Source: DAOTVS01 sp034436375 (GTDB lineage: Bacteria > Chloroflexota > Anaerolineae > SpSt-313). From it: a stretch of 11,751 bases of DNA. Shown piece by piece: positions 1 through 6,659 of this stretch. The DNA is taken from positions 1-11,751 of the forward strand of contig DAOTVS010000083.1 of the NCBI GenBank assembly GCA_034436375.1. The letters are read 5' to 3'. The notes under the pieces were generated by a model, which saw nothing but the letters and a program-made list of their open reading frames with translations, made no database searches and had not been told where the DNA came from. How positions within the stretch are numbered: position 1 is the stretch's first letter; the number at the start of each line of letters is the position of its first letter. The translations under genes were made by a program, and so were the position numbers.

Positions 1-2
1 AG

Positions 3-131
3 CTCACCCTCTATGCCTCCTCTACCCGCACTACACCCCGCTTTGCCCTCGTTGCCGCCCATGATGCCTGCCTCGACGAGCTGGCCCGGCAGGTCGTATA
101 CCTTGACTGTGGCCAGATTGCCCTCTCGTGA
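3..131 (+). CDS. 3' end of a probable ABC transporter ATP-binding protein (partial)
   Basis: An open frame enters from the left edge and runs 42 codons to a TGA at 129-131. The visible tail has ALVAAHD, then LARQVVYLDCGQIALS. This is the order seen at the end of ABC ATPases: a beta strand leading to the switch-region histidine (here in AAHD), a helix, and a strand with a 'V.L..G.I' ending. The Walker and signature motifs would lie outside the window. The next gene is a complete ABC ATPase in the same direction, so a two-ATPase ABC locus is plausible. The call rests on 42 residues only; another P-loop ATPase or an unrelated protein cannot be excluded. The 163 bases to the next start hold a small SD-led ORF (246-374) and no terminator that I can see. 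Confidence 0.5.
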   Translation, partial: LTLYASSTRTTPRFALVAAHDACLDELARQVVYLDCGQIALS

Positions 132-245
132 ACCGATTCGCGGCTGGCTCGTCGTAAGAATAGAGAGGGGCTTGGTGCAATCATTTCTCTCTCCCTCGCC
201 CTCTCCTGTGGCATCTCGCTCCGTGGATCGCTGCAGGAGGAGCAC

Positions 246-374
246 ATGAGCAACGCATCCTCCAGGAGGGAGACGTCGCACGAGGAGGCACTCTTTGGAC
301 GTGGAGATCAAGGCGCTGGACATGCGCTATGGGCGCCATATCGCCCTGCGCGGCATCGATATGACCCTGAGTGA
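246..374 (+). CDS. Possible leader peptide ORF overlapping the ABC ATPase start
   Basis: An ATG at 246 is preceded by AGGAGG at 235-240 with 5-nt spacing, the best ribosome site of the region. The frame reads 42 codons to TGA at 372-374 and differs from that of the ABC ATPase, which starts at 295 inside it. The peptide is rich in Ser, Arg, His and Gly and resembles no family I know. It may be a translated leader that couples to the ATPase, or a chance ORF. It could also mark an indel near the true start, but the ATPase N-terminus looks complete from 295. The coding call is weak; the SD-ATG pair itself is clear. Confidence 0.25.
   Translation: MSNASSRRETSHEEALFGRGDQGAGHALWAPYRPARHRYDPE
282..288 (+). 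promoter_or_regulatory. Ribosome binding site deciding the TTG start of the ABC ATPase
   Basis: GAGGAGG at 282-288 lies 6 nt before TTG at 295, and 12 nt before the alternative GTG at 301. There is no in-frame ATG before residue 10, and an in-frame TGA stands at 247-249. This favours TTG 295. An anti-SD-like TCCTCC at 258-263 could pair with this site. Confidence 0.6.
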
Positions 375-1155
375 AGGCGTGACCGGGCTGCTGGGCCTGA
401 ACGGGGCCGGCAAATCTACCCTGATGAAGATCCTGGCCACGCTGCTCCTGCCGACTCGGGGGCAGGTGCACATCGGATCGTGGCGCCTGCCGCGCGAGCA
501 GGCGCAGGTGCGGCGCTGCCTGGGCTACCTGCCGCAGGAGTTCGGCCTGCCGGGCAACCTGACGGGCCGCGAGTACCTGCGCTATGCGGCCATCATGAAG
601 GATGCGCCGGAGCGTGAGGCGGACCGCTGGCTGAGCGAGGTGGCCCTGGACGAGGCGGCCAACCGCCGGCTGGGCGGCTATTCGGGCGGCATGAAGCAGC
701 GCATCGGCATCGCGCAGGCGCTGCTGGGCGACCCGGACCTGCTGGTCGTCGACGAGCCAACGGCGGGGCTGGACCCGGAGCAGCGTGCGCACCTGCGCAC
801 GCTGCTCGCGCAGCGCCGCCCTGGCCGTGTGGCGCTCATTTCGACGCATGTGGTGGCCGACCTGGAGCAGGTGGCCGACCGCGTGGTCGTGCTGCACAAG
901 GGCGAGGTACGTTTCAGCGGCACCCTGGATGAGCTGGCGGCGCGGGCGGAGGGCTGTGTGTGGTCGCTGAGCGGCCCGGCCAATGCACCGCGGCCGCTGG
1001 GGGCGCAGATCATCGCCGAGCGCCTGCAAGAGGGGCGCATGGTGCGCCGGCTGCTGTCGGCGGCGCGCCCCGATCCGAGCGCCGAACCGGCCGCGCCGAC
1101 GGCGGAGGAAGGGTACCTCAGCCTGATCGGGCGAGGCGGGGAGGTGGAGCAATGA
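295..1155 (+). CDS. ABC transporter ATP-binding protein (ABC-2 / export type)
   Basis: The 286-residue protein is a nucleotide-binding subunit that hydrolyses ATP on the cytoplasmic face for the permeases encoded directly downstream. All motifs are present in order: Walker A GLNGAGKST (34-42), Q-loop glutamine in YLPQ (81), signature YSGGMKQR (129-136), Walker B LLVVDEP (149-155), D-loop GLD (158-160) and switch histidine in ISTH (185). The tail after about residue 225 is not conserved. The sequence around VTGLLGLNGAGKST is typical of the CcmA-like ABC-2 group that pairs with membrane proteins of unknown substrate. The start is a TTG with a good SD. The stop overlaps the next start as ATGA at 1152-1155, so the two are translationally coupled. 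The substrate is unknown; context suggests export or envelope maintenance. Confidence 0.93.
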   Translation: MDVEIKALDMRYGRHIALRGIDMTLSEGVTGLLGLNGAGKSTLMKILATLLLPTRGQVHIGSWRLPREQAQVRRCLGYLPQEFGLPGNLTGREYLRYAAIMKDAPEREADRWLSEVALDEAANRRLGGYSGGMKQRIGIAQALLGDPDLLVVDEPTAGLDPEQRAHLRTLLAQRRPGRVALISTHVVADLEQVADRVVVLHKGEVRFSGTLDELAARAEGCVWSLSGPANAPRPLGAQIIAERLQEGRMVRRLLSAARPDPSAEPAAPTAEEGYLSLIGRGGEVEQ

Positions 1156-3269
1156 TCACCAAACCCTTCCGTGCGTTGCTGGCGAGTGAGCTGCGCCAGC
1201 TCTGGCGCAGCCTGCTGCCGTGGCCGCTGATCGTGGCGGCGCCGGCGGTCTTTATCCTGGTGGGCCAGTGGCAGGCGCCGGCGCTGGAGCGGCTGGTGCA
1301 GATGCAAGAGCCACTCGCCTTGCTCGGCCTGGCCCTGGGCGCGTTCGCCGCCTGGACGTGGCAGCGGGGGCGGCGGAACGGCTCCGACGAGGTGTTGCTG
1401 GCCTGGCCGCTGCCCTCGTGGCAGGTCGGGTTGGCGCGCACCCTGGCGCTGGGCACGCTGACGCTCGCCTGCTGGCTGGAGGTTACGCTGCCCTCGCTGA
1501 TTTACACTATGGTATCGTACGCCACGGCGGCACAGGCAGCGGGCATGGCCCTGCCTTGGGCCCAGGCGCTGCACGACAGCGGATTGATCATCCTCTCGCT
1601 CGCGGCCTCGTTCCTGGGTGCGCAGGCGCTGGGCCAGCTCGCCGGGGCGTTGCCGGGCCTGGCGGCGCTCGTGCTGCTGATCCTCTATCGCGCCATCGCC
1701 CTGTTTGTGCCACGGTTGGCAGCGGGAATCCTGCAGTGGCCCTATGGGCTGCTGGCCACCCCCGAGTTCATCTGGGGCGGCAACTCGCGTCTGGCCGCGG
1801 GCCTGCAGGCGCACCTGTACACGGGGCTCTTTCTGGCCCAGCAGGGGTTCTGGGTGCTGGGCAGCCTGGGGATGCTCACGCTGCTCATTCTCCTCTTCCG
1901 CTCCCGGCGCGATGCCCGGCAACTGCGCGGCAAGCTCCTCGCCGGGGCGGCCCTGCTCGTGACCGTGGGCGCCGCGGCGCCGTTCATCGCGGTGGAGCAC
2001 GGCTTTGTGGCCGCGCAGTGGCGCGCCATCGCCGAGTATGGCGAGGCCGTCAAGCCGTCACTGCGCCTGAGCGAAGCCCCCGCGCCGCGGGAGCCCGCCC
2101 CCAGCACGCCTGTGGCCGTGCCGGTCGGCTACGACCTGGCGGTAGACCTCACCCGGCCGCCGCTGGCGCAGGTGCAGGCCACGGTCGGGCTGCAGGCGCC
2201 GGCCGATGCGCCGCTGGACGCCCTGACCCTGACCCTGCGGCGTTGCTTCGAGGTCGATGCCGTGTCGCTGGACGGCGCGGCGGCGCCCTTCGAGCGGCAG
2301 AACGACCTGCTGCGCATCCCCCTGCCGGCGCCCCTCGCGCCCGGGCAAGCGGTGACTGTGACGATCGCCTACCACGGCAATGTGGCGGATTGGCGCCTCG
2401 ACCCCTACGAGACGCCGGCGGCGCTGGCCTCCACCGGCCTGGTCCTGCTGCCGGCGGGCTGGGGCTGGTATCCGCTGCCAGGCGAACAGCGCCTGACCTG
2501 GGAGATCGGCATGTCGTCGGCCGTCTTCCGCGCCCTGGCCGACCGCACGCAGCCGTTCAACGACGCCGAGCCGCTCTTCGACGTCACCGTGCGCGCGCCC
2601 TCGGCCATCACCGACCTGACGGGCTTTACGCAACAATCGGGCGGCTCCTGGCGCCTGGCGGCAAAGCGCAACCGGGTCAACCTGCTGGGCGGGCCCTGGT
2701 GGAAGCGGATGCAGGGCGGCATCGAGTATGCCGTGCCTTTGGAGGAACTGGACACCTGGAGGGCGGGCAGCGCAGACTTGCAGCGCCTGCTGGCGGCGGC
2801 GCAGGATTGGACGGGCGTGGCGCCGATCGCCGTCGTGCCCAGCCCGGTAGGCCTGGCCACGCTGGACGATGCCGGACTGCTGGACGAGACCGGCTTCGGC
2901 CTGATCGAGCCCGGCGCAGGCCGCGACCGTGCCCTCATGCGCTTCGAGCAATGGCTGCGTCTCAGTCTCAGCCTCCCGGCAGGCGACTTCTCAGTGTGGA
3001 CGCAAGCGGGCTACACGGGCGATGAGATAGCGGCACTGCGGGCCCTGGCGAGCACGCGGATCGTCACGGATGCCTATGGCAGCGACGCCGCGGCGTCGCT
3101 GCCGCCTGCCGGGCAGGCGCCACCCGATACCCTGGTAGCCGCCTGGGCCGCGCGCACGCCCGCCGCGGCCCAAAAGGAGGCGCTGCGCCGCCTCGTGCAC
3201 ATCGCCCAACTGCGCCCGCTGGCGCCCGCCGACCTGGCGTTCCTGAAGGACGGGGGAGGGCAGCCGTGA
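1152..3269 (+). CDS. ABC-2 permease fused to M1-aminopeptidase-like domain lacking HExxH
   Basis: The protein has 705 residues. Residues 1-285 are membrane-embedded, with hydrophobic stretches near 21-39, 54-70, 94-120, 144-164, 166-186, 233-250 and 262-282. Residues 323-520 resemble the N-terminal beta-sandwich of M1 (gluzincin) aminopeptidases as found in ABC permease/M1 fusions, with features such as YDLAVDLT, LTLTLRR and GWGWYPLPG. Residues 530-640 look like a shortened remnant of the catalytic domain; no HExxH is present anywhere, so peptidase activity is not expected. Full permease/M1 fusions, as I recall them, exceed 1000 residues. The domain probably faces outward and may bind a protein or peptide partner. 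The start ATG overlaps the ATPase stop and the end overlaps the next gene as GTGA. Family assignment of the second half comes from recalled similarity. Confidence 0.75.
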   Translation: MITKPFRALLASELRQLWRSLLPWPLIVAAPAVFILVGQWQAPALERLVQMQEPLALLGLALGAFAAWTWQRGRRNGSDEVLLAWPLPSWQVGLARTLALGTLTLACWLEVTLPSLIYTMVSYATAAQAAGMALPWAQALHDSGLIILSLAASFLGAQALGQLAGALPGLAALVLLILYRAIALFVPRLAAGILQWPYGLLATPEFIWGGNSRLAAGLQAHLYTGLFLAQQGFWVLGSLGMLTLLILLFRSRRDARQLRGKLLAGAALLVTVGAAAPFIAVEHGFVAAQWRAIAEYGEAVKPSLRLSEAPAPREPAPSTPVAVPVGYDLAVDLTRPPLAQVQATVGLQAPADAPLDALTLTLRRCFEVDAVSLDGAAAPFERQNDLLRIPLPAPLAPGQAVTVTIAYHGNVADWRLDPYETPAALASTGLVLLPAGWGWYPLPGEQRLTWEIGMSSAVFRALADRTQPFNDAEPLFDVTVRAPSAITDLTGFTQQSGGSWRLAAKRNRVNLLGGPWWKRMQGGIEYAVPLEELDTWRAGSADLQRLLAAAQDWTGVAPIAVVPSPVGLATLDDAGLLDETGFGLIEPGAGRDRALMRFEQWLRLSLSLPAGDFSVWTQAGYTGDEIAALRALASTRIVTDAYGSDAAASLPPAGQAPPDTLVAAWAARTPAAAQKEALRRLVHIAQLRPLAPADLAFLKDGGGQP

Positions 3270-3976
3270 GGCCGGGCAGACGCTTCCTGCGGCTGCTGGC
3301 GGCGCAGGGCCTGTGGCTGCGCAACTGGCCGGTCGTGCTGCTGGCGCTGGGTTTCGCCGTGCTGCCGCTCGCTGTGCGCTGGTTGGGGCAGACGGGCGCC
3401 CTCACCCTGGCCGGGCAATACAAGGCCTACCAGGGCCTGGCGGAATGTTACCTGCCGCTCTGGGCGCTGGTGGCGGGCGCCGTGGTATGGTCCGACGCCG
3501 AGCCATGCCACCGGCCGCTCCTCTTCCCCTGGCCCATGCCCTCCTGCGAGCTGGCGCTGGCCAAGCTCCTGGCCGTAGGCATCGTCTACACGCTCATGGC
3601 CGGGGTAGGTGCCCTCTACCTGCCGGCGCTCATGGCGCGGGCGGGGGGGCAGCTCTCGGGCGGGCTCGTCTTCCTGCGCGCGCTCCTTTCCGGCTCGCTG
3701 CTGCTGGCCCTGGCAGCGCTCGGCAGCGCCCTGAGCATGCCGTGGGTGGGCATGGCCCTGGGGGCGGCGCTGTGGTTCGCCAACCTGGAGGCCGGCACAG
3801 CCCTGTGGCTGGATGCGCACACGCGCGGCGCACTGCACCTGCTCGCTTGGGTGCGCGGCAGCCATTGGCCACTGGCCCAGGTGAACGTCGCGGCGGCACT
3901 GGCCGCGCTGGCGTTGCTCGGGGTCGCACTCGCGGCGCTCGGGGTGGCGCGGCGCCGGGCGCAGGGGCGGGCCTGA
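3266..3976 (+). CDS. Small ABC-2-type membrane permease subunit
   Basis: This 236-residue protein is mostly hydrophobic, with about six candidate membrane segments near 20-39, 60-75, 98-122, 135-155, 157-175 and 206-228. The N-terminus is basic (RPGRRFLR) and so is the C-terminus (RRRAQGRA), consistent with both ends in the cytoplasm. The start is GTG at 3266, overlapping the previous stop (GTGA, 3266-3269), with a purine-rich SD (GGGGGAGGG) at 3251-3259. Motifs that would name a family are absent. Position after an ABC ATPase and an ABC-2-type fusion protein supports a permease role, probably forming a heterodimeric channel with the upstream protein. The segment DAEPCHRPLLFPWP (77-90) aligns by eye with GSDEVLLAWPLP of the upstream protein (77-88), so the two may be distantly related. 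Confidence 0.72.
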   Translation: MRPGRRFLRLLAAQGLWLRNWPVVLLALGFAVLPLAVRWLGQTGALTLAGQYKAYQGLAECYLPLWALVAGAVVWSDAEPCHRPLLFPWPMPSCELALAKLLAVGIVYTLMAGVGALYLPALMARAGGQLSGGLVFLRALLSGSLLLALAALGSALSMPWVGMALGAALWFANLEAGTALWLDAHTRGALHLLAWVRGSHWPLAQVNVAAALAALALLGVALAALGVARRRAQGRA

Positions 3977-4014
3977 TACTTTTCAAATAGCGCCTCTTCG
4001 GGAACCTTTCCCCT

Positions 4015-4031
4015 CTTTGGAGCGTCCAAAG
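4015..4031. promoter_or_regulatory. 17-bp perfect palindrome upstream of the SIMPL genes (candidate operator)
   Basis: CTTTGGA at 4015-4021 and TCCAAAG at 4025-4031 form a perfect 7-bp inverted repeat around GCG. It lies 39 bp before the start codon at 4071 in a 94-bp gap. The length and half-site structure fit an operator for a dimeric regulator. A small RNA hairpin is the alternative; there is no U-tract, so a terminator is unlikely. I could not place a convincing -35/-10 pair beside it. Confidence 0.4.
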
Positions 4032-4070
4032 CGTAGAACAGTAAGCTCGTACGTTCCGAAGGAGGAAATC

Positions 4071-4817
4071 ATGACCAACCGCAAGCCCCTCGTCTATCTG
4101 TTTCTGACCCTCGCCGCCATCCTCGCCCTCGCCTCGGTGCTCAGCGGCTGCGGGCCGGCTGTCGTTGCCGCACAGAATACTGCGCCCGAAGCCAACACGC
4201 CGCGCACGCTGACCGTACTCGGGCGGGGCAACGCTTCGGCTGCACCTGACCTGGGCGCTATCAGTGTCGGCGTAGAGACCCTGGCCGCCAACGTGGCCGA
4301 CGCTTCGGCGCAGAACAACACCAAGATGGCTGCCATCATGGCCAAACTGAAGGAACTGGGCATCGCCGACAAGGATATTCAGACTTCCAACTTTTCGATC
4401 AACTCGGAGCGCCAGCCGGGCCTCAACGGCCCCGAAGGCACCACCAACTATCGTGTCTCCAACATGGTCACGATCAAGATCCACGATCTGAGCAAGGTCG
4501 GCTCCACGCTGGACGCAGTGATTGCCGCCGGCGCCAATCAGGTATGGGGGGTGAACTTTACGTTGGAGGATACCACCGCCCTGGAGGCCCAGGCCCGCAG
4601 CAAGGCCATTGATGACGCTAAGGCCCGCGCCGAAGCCCTGGCGAAGCTGAATGGCGTGACCGTGGGTGAGGTGCTCACCATCAACGAAAGCAACACCGGT
4701 GGCGGCCCCATCATCCCTGCCGCGGCAGCTATGGGCAAGGGCGCCGATTCGACTTCGCTTAACCCGGGCGAAGTGCAGTTCAACTCGCAGGTGCAGGTCA
4801 CTTTCGCGATCAAGTAG
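4071..4817 (+). CDS. SIMPL (YggE/DUF541) domain lipoprotein, first copy
   Basis: The protein has 248 residues. A signal peptide with hydrophobic core (7-24) ends in a lipobox LSGC with Cys27, so the mature protein should be lipid-anchored on the outer face of the cytoplasmic membrane. Residues 44-247 are a SIMPL domain: RTLTVLGRGNASAAPD at the start, ISVGVETLAANVADA, the helix KLKELGIADKDIQTSNFSI, the YRVSN..TIKI segment, and ALEAQARSKAIDDAKARAEALA near the end. The family is linked to the envelope and oxidative stress (YggE in E. coli), with no known enzymatic reaction. The start follows AAGGAGG at 4059-4065; an in-frame TTG at 4017 has no such site and lies in the palindrome. A close paralogue follows 16 nt downstream. 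Confidence 0.9.
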   Translation: MTNRKPLVYLFLTLAAILALASVLSGCGPAVVAAQNTAPEANTPRTLTVLGRGNASAAPDLGAISVGVETLAANVADASAQNNTKMAAIMAKLKELGIADKDIQTSNFSINSERQPGLNGPEGTTNYRVSNMVTIKIHDLSKVGSTLDAVIAAGANQVWGVNFTLEDTTALEAQARSKAIDDAKARAEALAKLNGVTVGEVLTINESNTGGGPIIPAAAAMGKGADSTSLNPGEVQFNSQVQVTFAIK

Positions 4818-4833
4818 GCCCAAGGAGGAGCCC

Positions 4834-5586
4834 ATGTCGCAGATGCGAACGCGCATTCTTCCTCTCCTATTGATCGGCCTCCTGGCCGCAGCCGTCATGC
4901 TCTCCGGCTGTGGCCCCAAGGAGGTCCGGGCGCAGGCCAGCGCCTCTGACATAGAACGCTCAGTGACGGTGTTGGGGCGCGCCACGGTCTCCGGCCAGCC
5001 CGACGTGGCGCTGATCGGTGTAGGCGTCGAGACCCTGGCCGCCAACGTGGGCGACGCCGCAGCGCAGAACAATGCCAAGATGGCGGCCGTGCTGGCCAAG
5101 CTCAAAGAACTGGGCATCGCCGACAAGGACATCCAGACCTCGAATTTCAGCATCAACTCGGAGCGTAACTATGGGGGCGACCCCACGGCCCCTGCCCAGT
5201 ACCGCGTGTCGAACATGGTGCAGATCAAGATCCGCGACCTGAGCAAGGTCGGCTCGACGCTGGACGCGGCGGTATCGGCGGGGGCGAACCAGGTCTGGGG
5301 AGTGAGCTTTACGATCGAGGATCAGAGCAAGCTGGAAGCGGAGGCGCGCACCAAAGCCGTGGCCGATGCGAAGAGCCGCGCCGAGTCGCTGGCCAAGCTG
5401 GCGGATGTGGAGCTGGGGCCCGTGCTGGCCGTGACGGAGGGCGGCGCCGTGATGCCCGTCTACTATGGCGGGGGCCGCGGCGCCAGTGGGGCGGGCGAAG
5501 TGATGATGGCTGCTGCACCCACCTCCATCAGCCCGGGCGAGGTGCAGGTGATGTATCAGGTGCAGATCACTTACGGCATCGAGTGA
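4834..5586 (+). CDS. SIMPL (YggE/DUF541) domain lipoprotein, second copy
   Basis: This 250-residue paralogue of the preceding gene has a signal peptide ending in LSGC with Cys26, then a SIMPL domain from about residue 41. The 49-residue block starting VGVETLAANV is 44/49 identical between the copies, while the N-terminus and the region before the last strand differ; here a Gly/Met-rich stretch (YYGGGRGASG) replaces a shorter insert. The SD AAGGAGGAG at 4822-4830 lies just after the first gene's stop and supports ATG 4834, so the pair is surely cotranscribed. The stop TGA at 5584-5586 is followed at once by TAATAA, and the last base of the stop is the first base of a long palindrome. The duplication followed by divergence suggests two related envelope roles or a heteromeric assembly. 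Confidence 0.9.
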   Translation: MSQMRTRILPLLLIGLLAAAVMLSGCGPKEVRAQASASDIERSVTVLGRATVSGQPDVALIGVGVETLAANVGDAAAQNNAKMAAVLAKLKELGIADKDIQTSNFSINSERNYGGDPTAPAQYRVSNMVQIKIRDLSKVGSTLDAAVSAGANQVWGVSFTIEDQSKLEAEARTKAVADAKSRAESLAKLADVELGPVLAVTEGGAVMPVYYGGGRGASGAGEVMMAAAPTSISPGEVQVMYQVQITYGIE

Positions 5587-5610
5587 TAATAAGTAACGAG
5601 TAATAAGTAA
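5583..5610 (+). repeat. Stop-rich heptanucleotide repeats in the left palindrome arm
   Basis: Four 7-bp units follow the end of the SIMPL gene: GTGATAA, TAAGTAA, CGAGTAA and TAAGTAA. The opposite arm (5696-5723) carries the matching units on the minus strand. Each unit ends in TAA, and because 7 is not a multiple of 3, successive units put stop codons in different frames. Confidence 0.75.
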
Positions 5611-5723
5611 GGTCGCCATTGCGGTATGCGCGATGCTCCTCGTCAGTTTCGCTAGAGCGAATGCCTCAAGGAGCTACATTCAGTCCGCAATGGCGACCTT
5701 ACTTCTTACTCGTTACTCATTAT
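5586..5723. repeat. 138-bp concentric palindrome between convergent genes
   Basis: Outer arms 5586-5624 and 5685-5723 are complementary at 37 of 39 positions. Inside, GCTCCT (5635-5640) pairs with AGGAGC (5669-5674), and TTCGC (5648-5652) with GCGAA (5657-5661) around TAGA. All three pairs share one axis at 5654.5, so this is a single long imperfect palindrome. It fills the gap between two convergent genes: its left end overlaps the SIMPL stop and its right end is 3 nt from the transketolase stop. No target-site duplication is visible and no transposase is present. It could be a MITE-like element or a two-way terminator/insulator hairpin. Confidence 0.88.
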
Positions 5724-5726
5724 GTC

Positions 5727-6659
5727 CTATCGCAGCGCGCTCAGCACGCTGGCATAGATGCCCCCGGGCTGCAGGCCGTGCTTCTCCAGCAGCTCATCGG
5801 CCAGGCCCGACTCGCCGAACTGATCGCGCACGCCGAGGCGGGTGAGGGGCACCCGCGCCTCTTCGGCCAGGACCTCAGCCACGGCGCTGCCGAGCCCGCC
5901 CATGATCGAATGCTCTTCCACGGTAAAGGCGCGCTGCACGCCCTCCGCCTGCGCCAGGACGCCCGCGCGATCCAGCGGCTTGATGGTGGCGACATTCACC
6001 ACCCGCGCCTCAATGTGGTCCTGCGCCAGCAACTCGGCTGCCTCCAGCGCCTTGGCCACCAGGTGGCCGCAGGCGAAGAGAGTCACATCGCCGCCCTCGC
6101 GCAGGCGGCGCAGCTCGCCGATGCGGAAGCGGTAGCCGTCGTCGAAGAGGCGCGGCGTGGGGTAGCGCCCCAGGCGCAGATAGGCCGGGCCGGGCCAATC
6201 GGCGAGTGCGGCGGTGGCCTGTCGGGTCTCGATATCATCGGCCGGCACAATCACGGCCATGTTGGGCAGCCCCCGCATCAGCGAGATATCCTCCAGCGAC
6301 TGATGGCTGGCGCCGTCGGGGCCCTGGGTGAGGCCCGCCGATGATCCCACCAGCCGGACCGGCAGAGAAGGATAGGCAATCTGGATACGAACCTGGTCGT
6401 AGCAGCGCGCCGTGATGAACATGGCGAACGAGTTGCAGTAGGTCACCAGGCCACTGGCCGCCAGGCCGGCGGCGGTTGAGACCATATCCTGCTCGGCAAT
6501 GCCCATATCGAAGAAACGATCCGGGAAGGCTTCGGCAAAAAGCACCGTGCGGGTAGAGCGGTAGAGATCGGCATCGAGCACAACCACGTCTGTCCGCACC
6601 TGCCCCAGCTCCAACAGGGCCTCGCCATAGGCGACGCGGGTTTCTATTCGCGTTTGCAT
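5727..6659 (-). CDS. Transketolase, C-terminal subunit
   Basis: This 310-residue protein is the pyrimidine-binding and C-terminal half of a split transketolase, which pairs with the N subunit to move two-carbon units between ketose and aldose phosphates using thiamine diphosphate. The catalytic glutamate is in MGIAEQDMV (Glu56), and TQGPDGASHQSLEDIS (111-126) holds the conserved His119. The C-terminal domain includes VVNVATIKPLD (220-230) and the VEEHSIMGGLGSAV segment (248-260), as in transketolase and DXS-like proteins. The start ATG (6659-6657) overlaps the stop of the N subunit as TGATG, with GGGGGAG upstream. DXS itself is a single chain of about 620 residues and does not fit. Split transketolases occur in archaea, Thermotogae, Firmicutes and Chloroflexota, both for general pentose metabolism and in dedicated sugar pathways. 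Confidence 0.93.
   Translation of the reverse strand: MQTRIETRVAYGEALLELGQVRTDVVVLDADLYRSTRTVLFAEAFPDRFFDMGIAEQDMVSTAAGLAASGLVTYCNSFAMFITARCYDQVRIQIAYPSLPVRLVGSSAGLTQGPDGASHQSLEDISLMRGLPNMAVIVPADDIETRQATAALADWPGPAYLRLGRYPTPRLFDDGYRFRIGELRRLREGGDVTLFACGHLVAKALEAAELLAQDHIEARVVNVATIKPLDRAGVLAQAEGVQRAFTVEEHSIMGGLGSAVAEVLAEEARVPLTRLGVRDQFGESGLADELLEKHGLQPGGIYASVLSALR

Noticed and set aside
181..1152. Long minus-strand ORF (323 codons) opposite the ABC ATPase
   Set aside because: It is a shadow of a high-GC gene whose plus frame has all ABC motifs; its translation is Arg/Gln-rich with no recognisable domain.
1220..3025. 601-codon plus-strand ORF in another frame of the permease fusion
   Set aside because: Its Gly/Ala/Arg/Pro-rich composition and lack of membrane segments mark a frame shadow; the ATGA-coupled frame has clear membrane segments.
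3977..4014. Terminator of the ABC operon
   Set aside because: No stable hairpin followed by a T-run is present; the only dyad in the gap (4015-4031) has no U-tract.
3630..5156. Minus-strand ORF of 508 codons spanning the permease end and both SIMPL genes
   Set aside because: It crosses three well-supported genes and their ribosome sites, and has low-complexity Pro/Arg/Ala composition.
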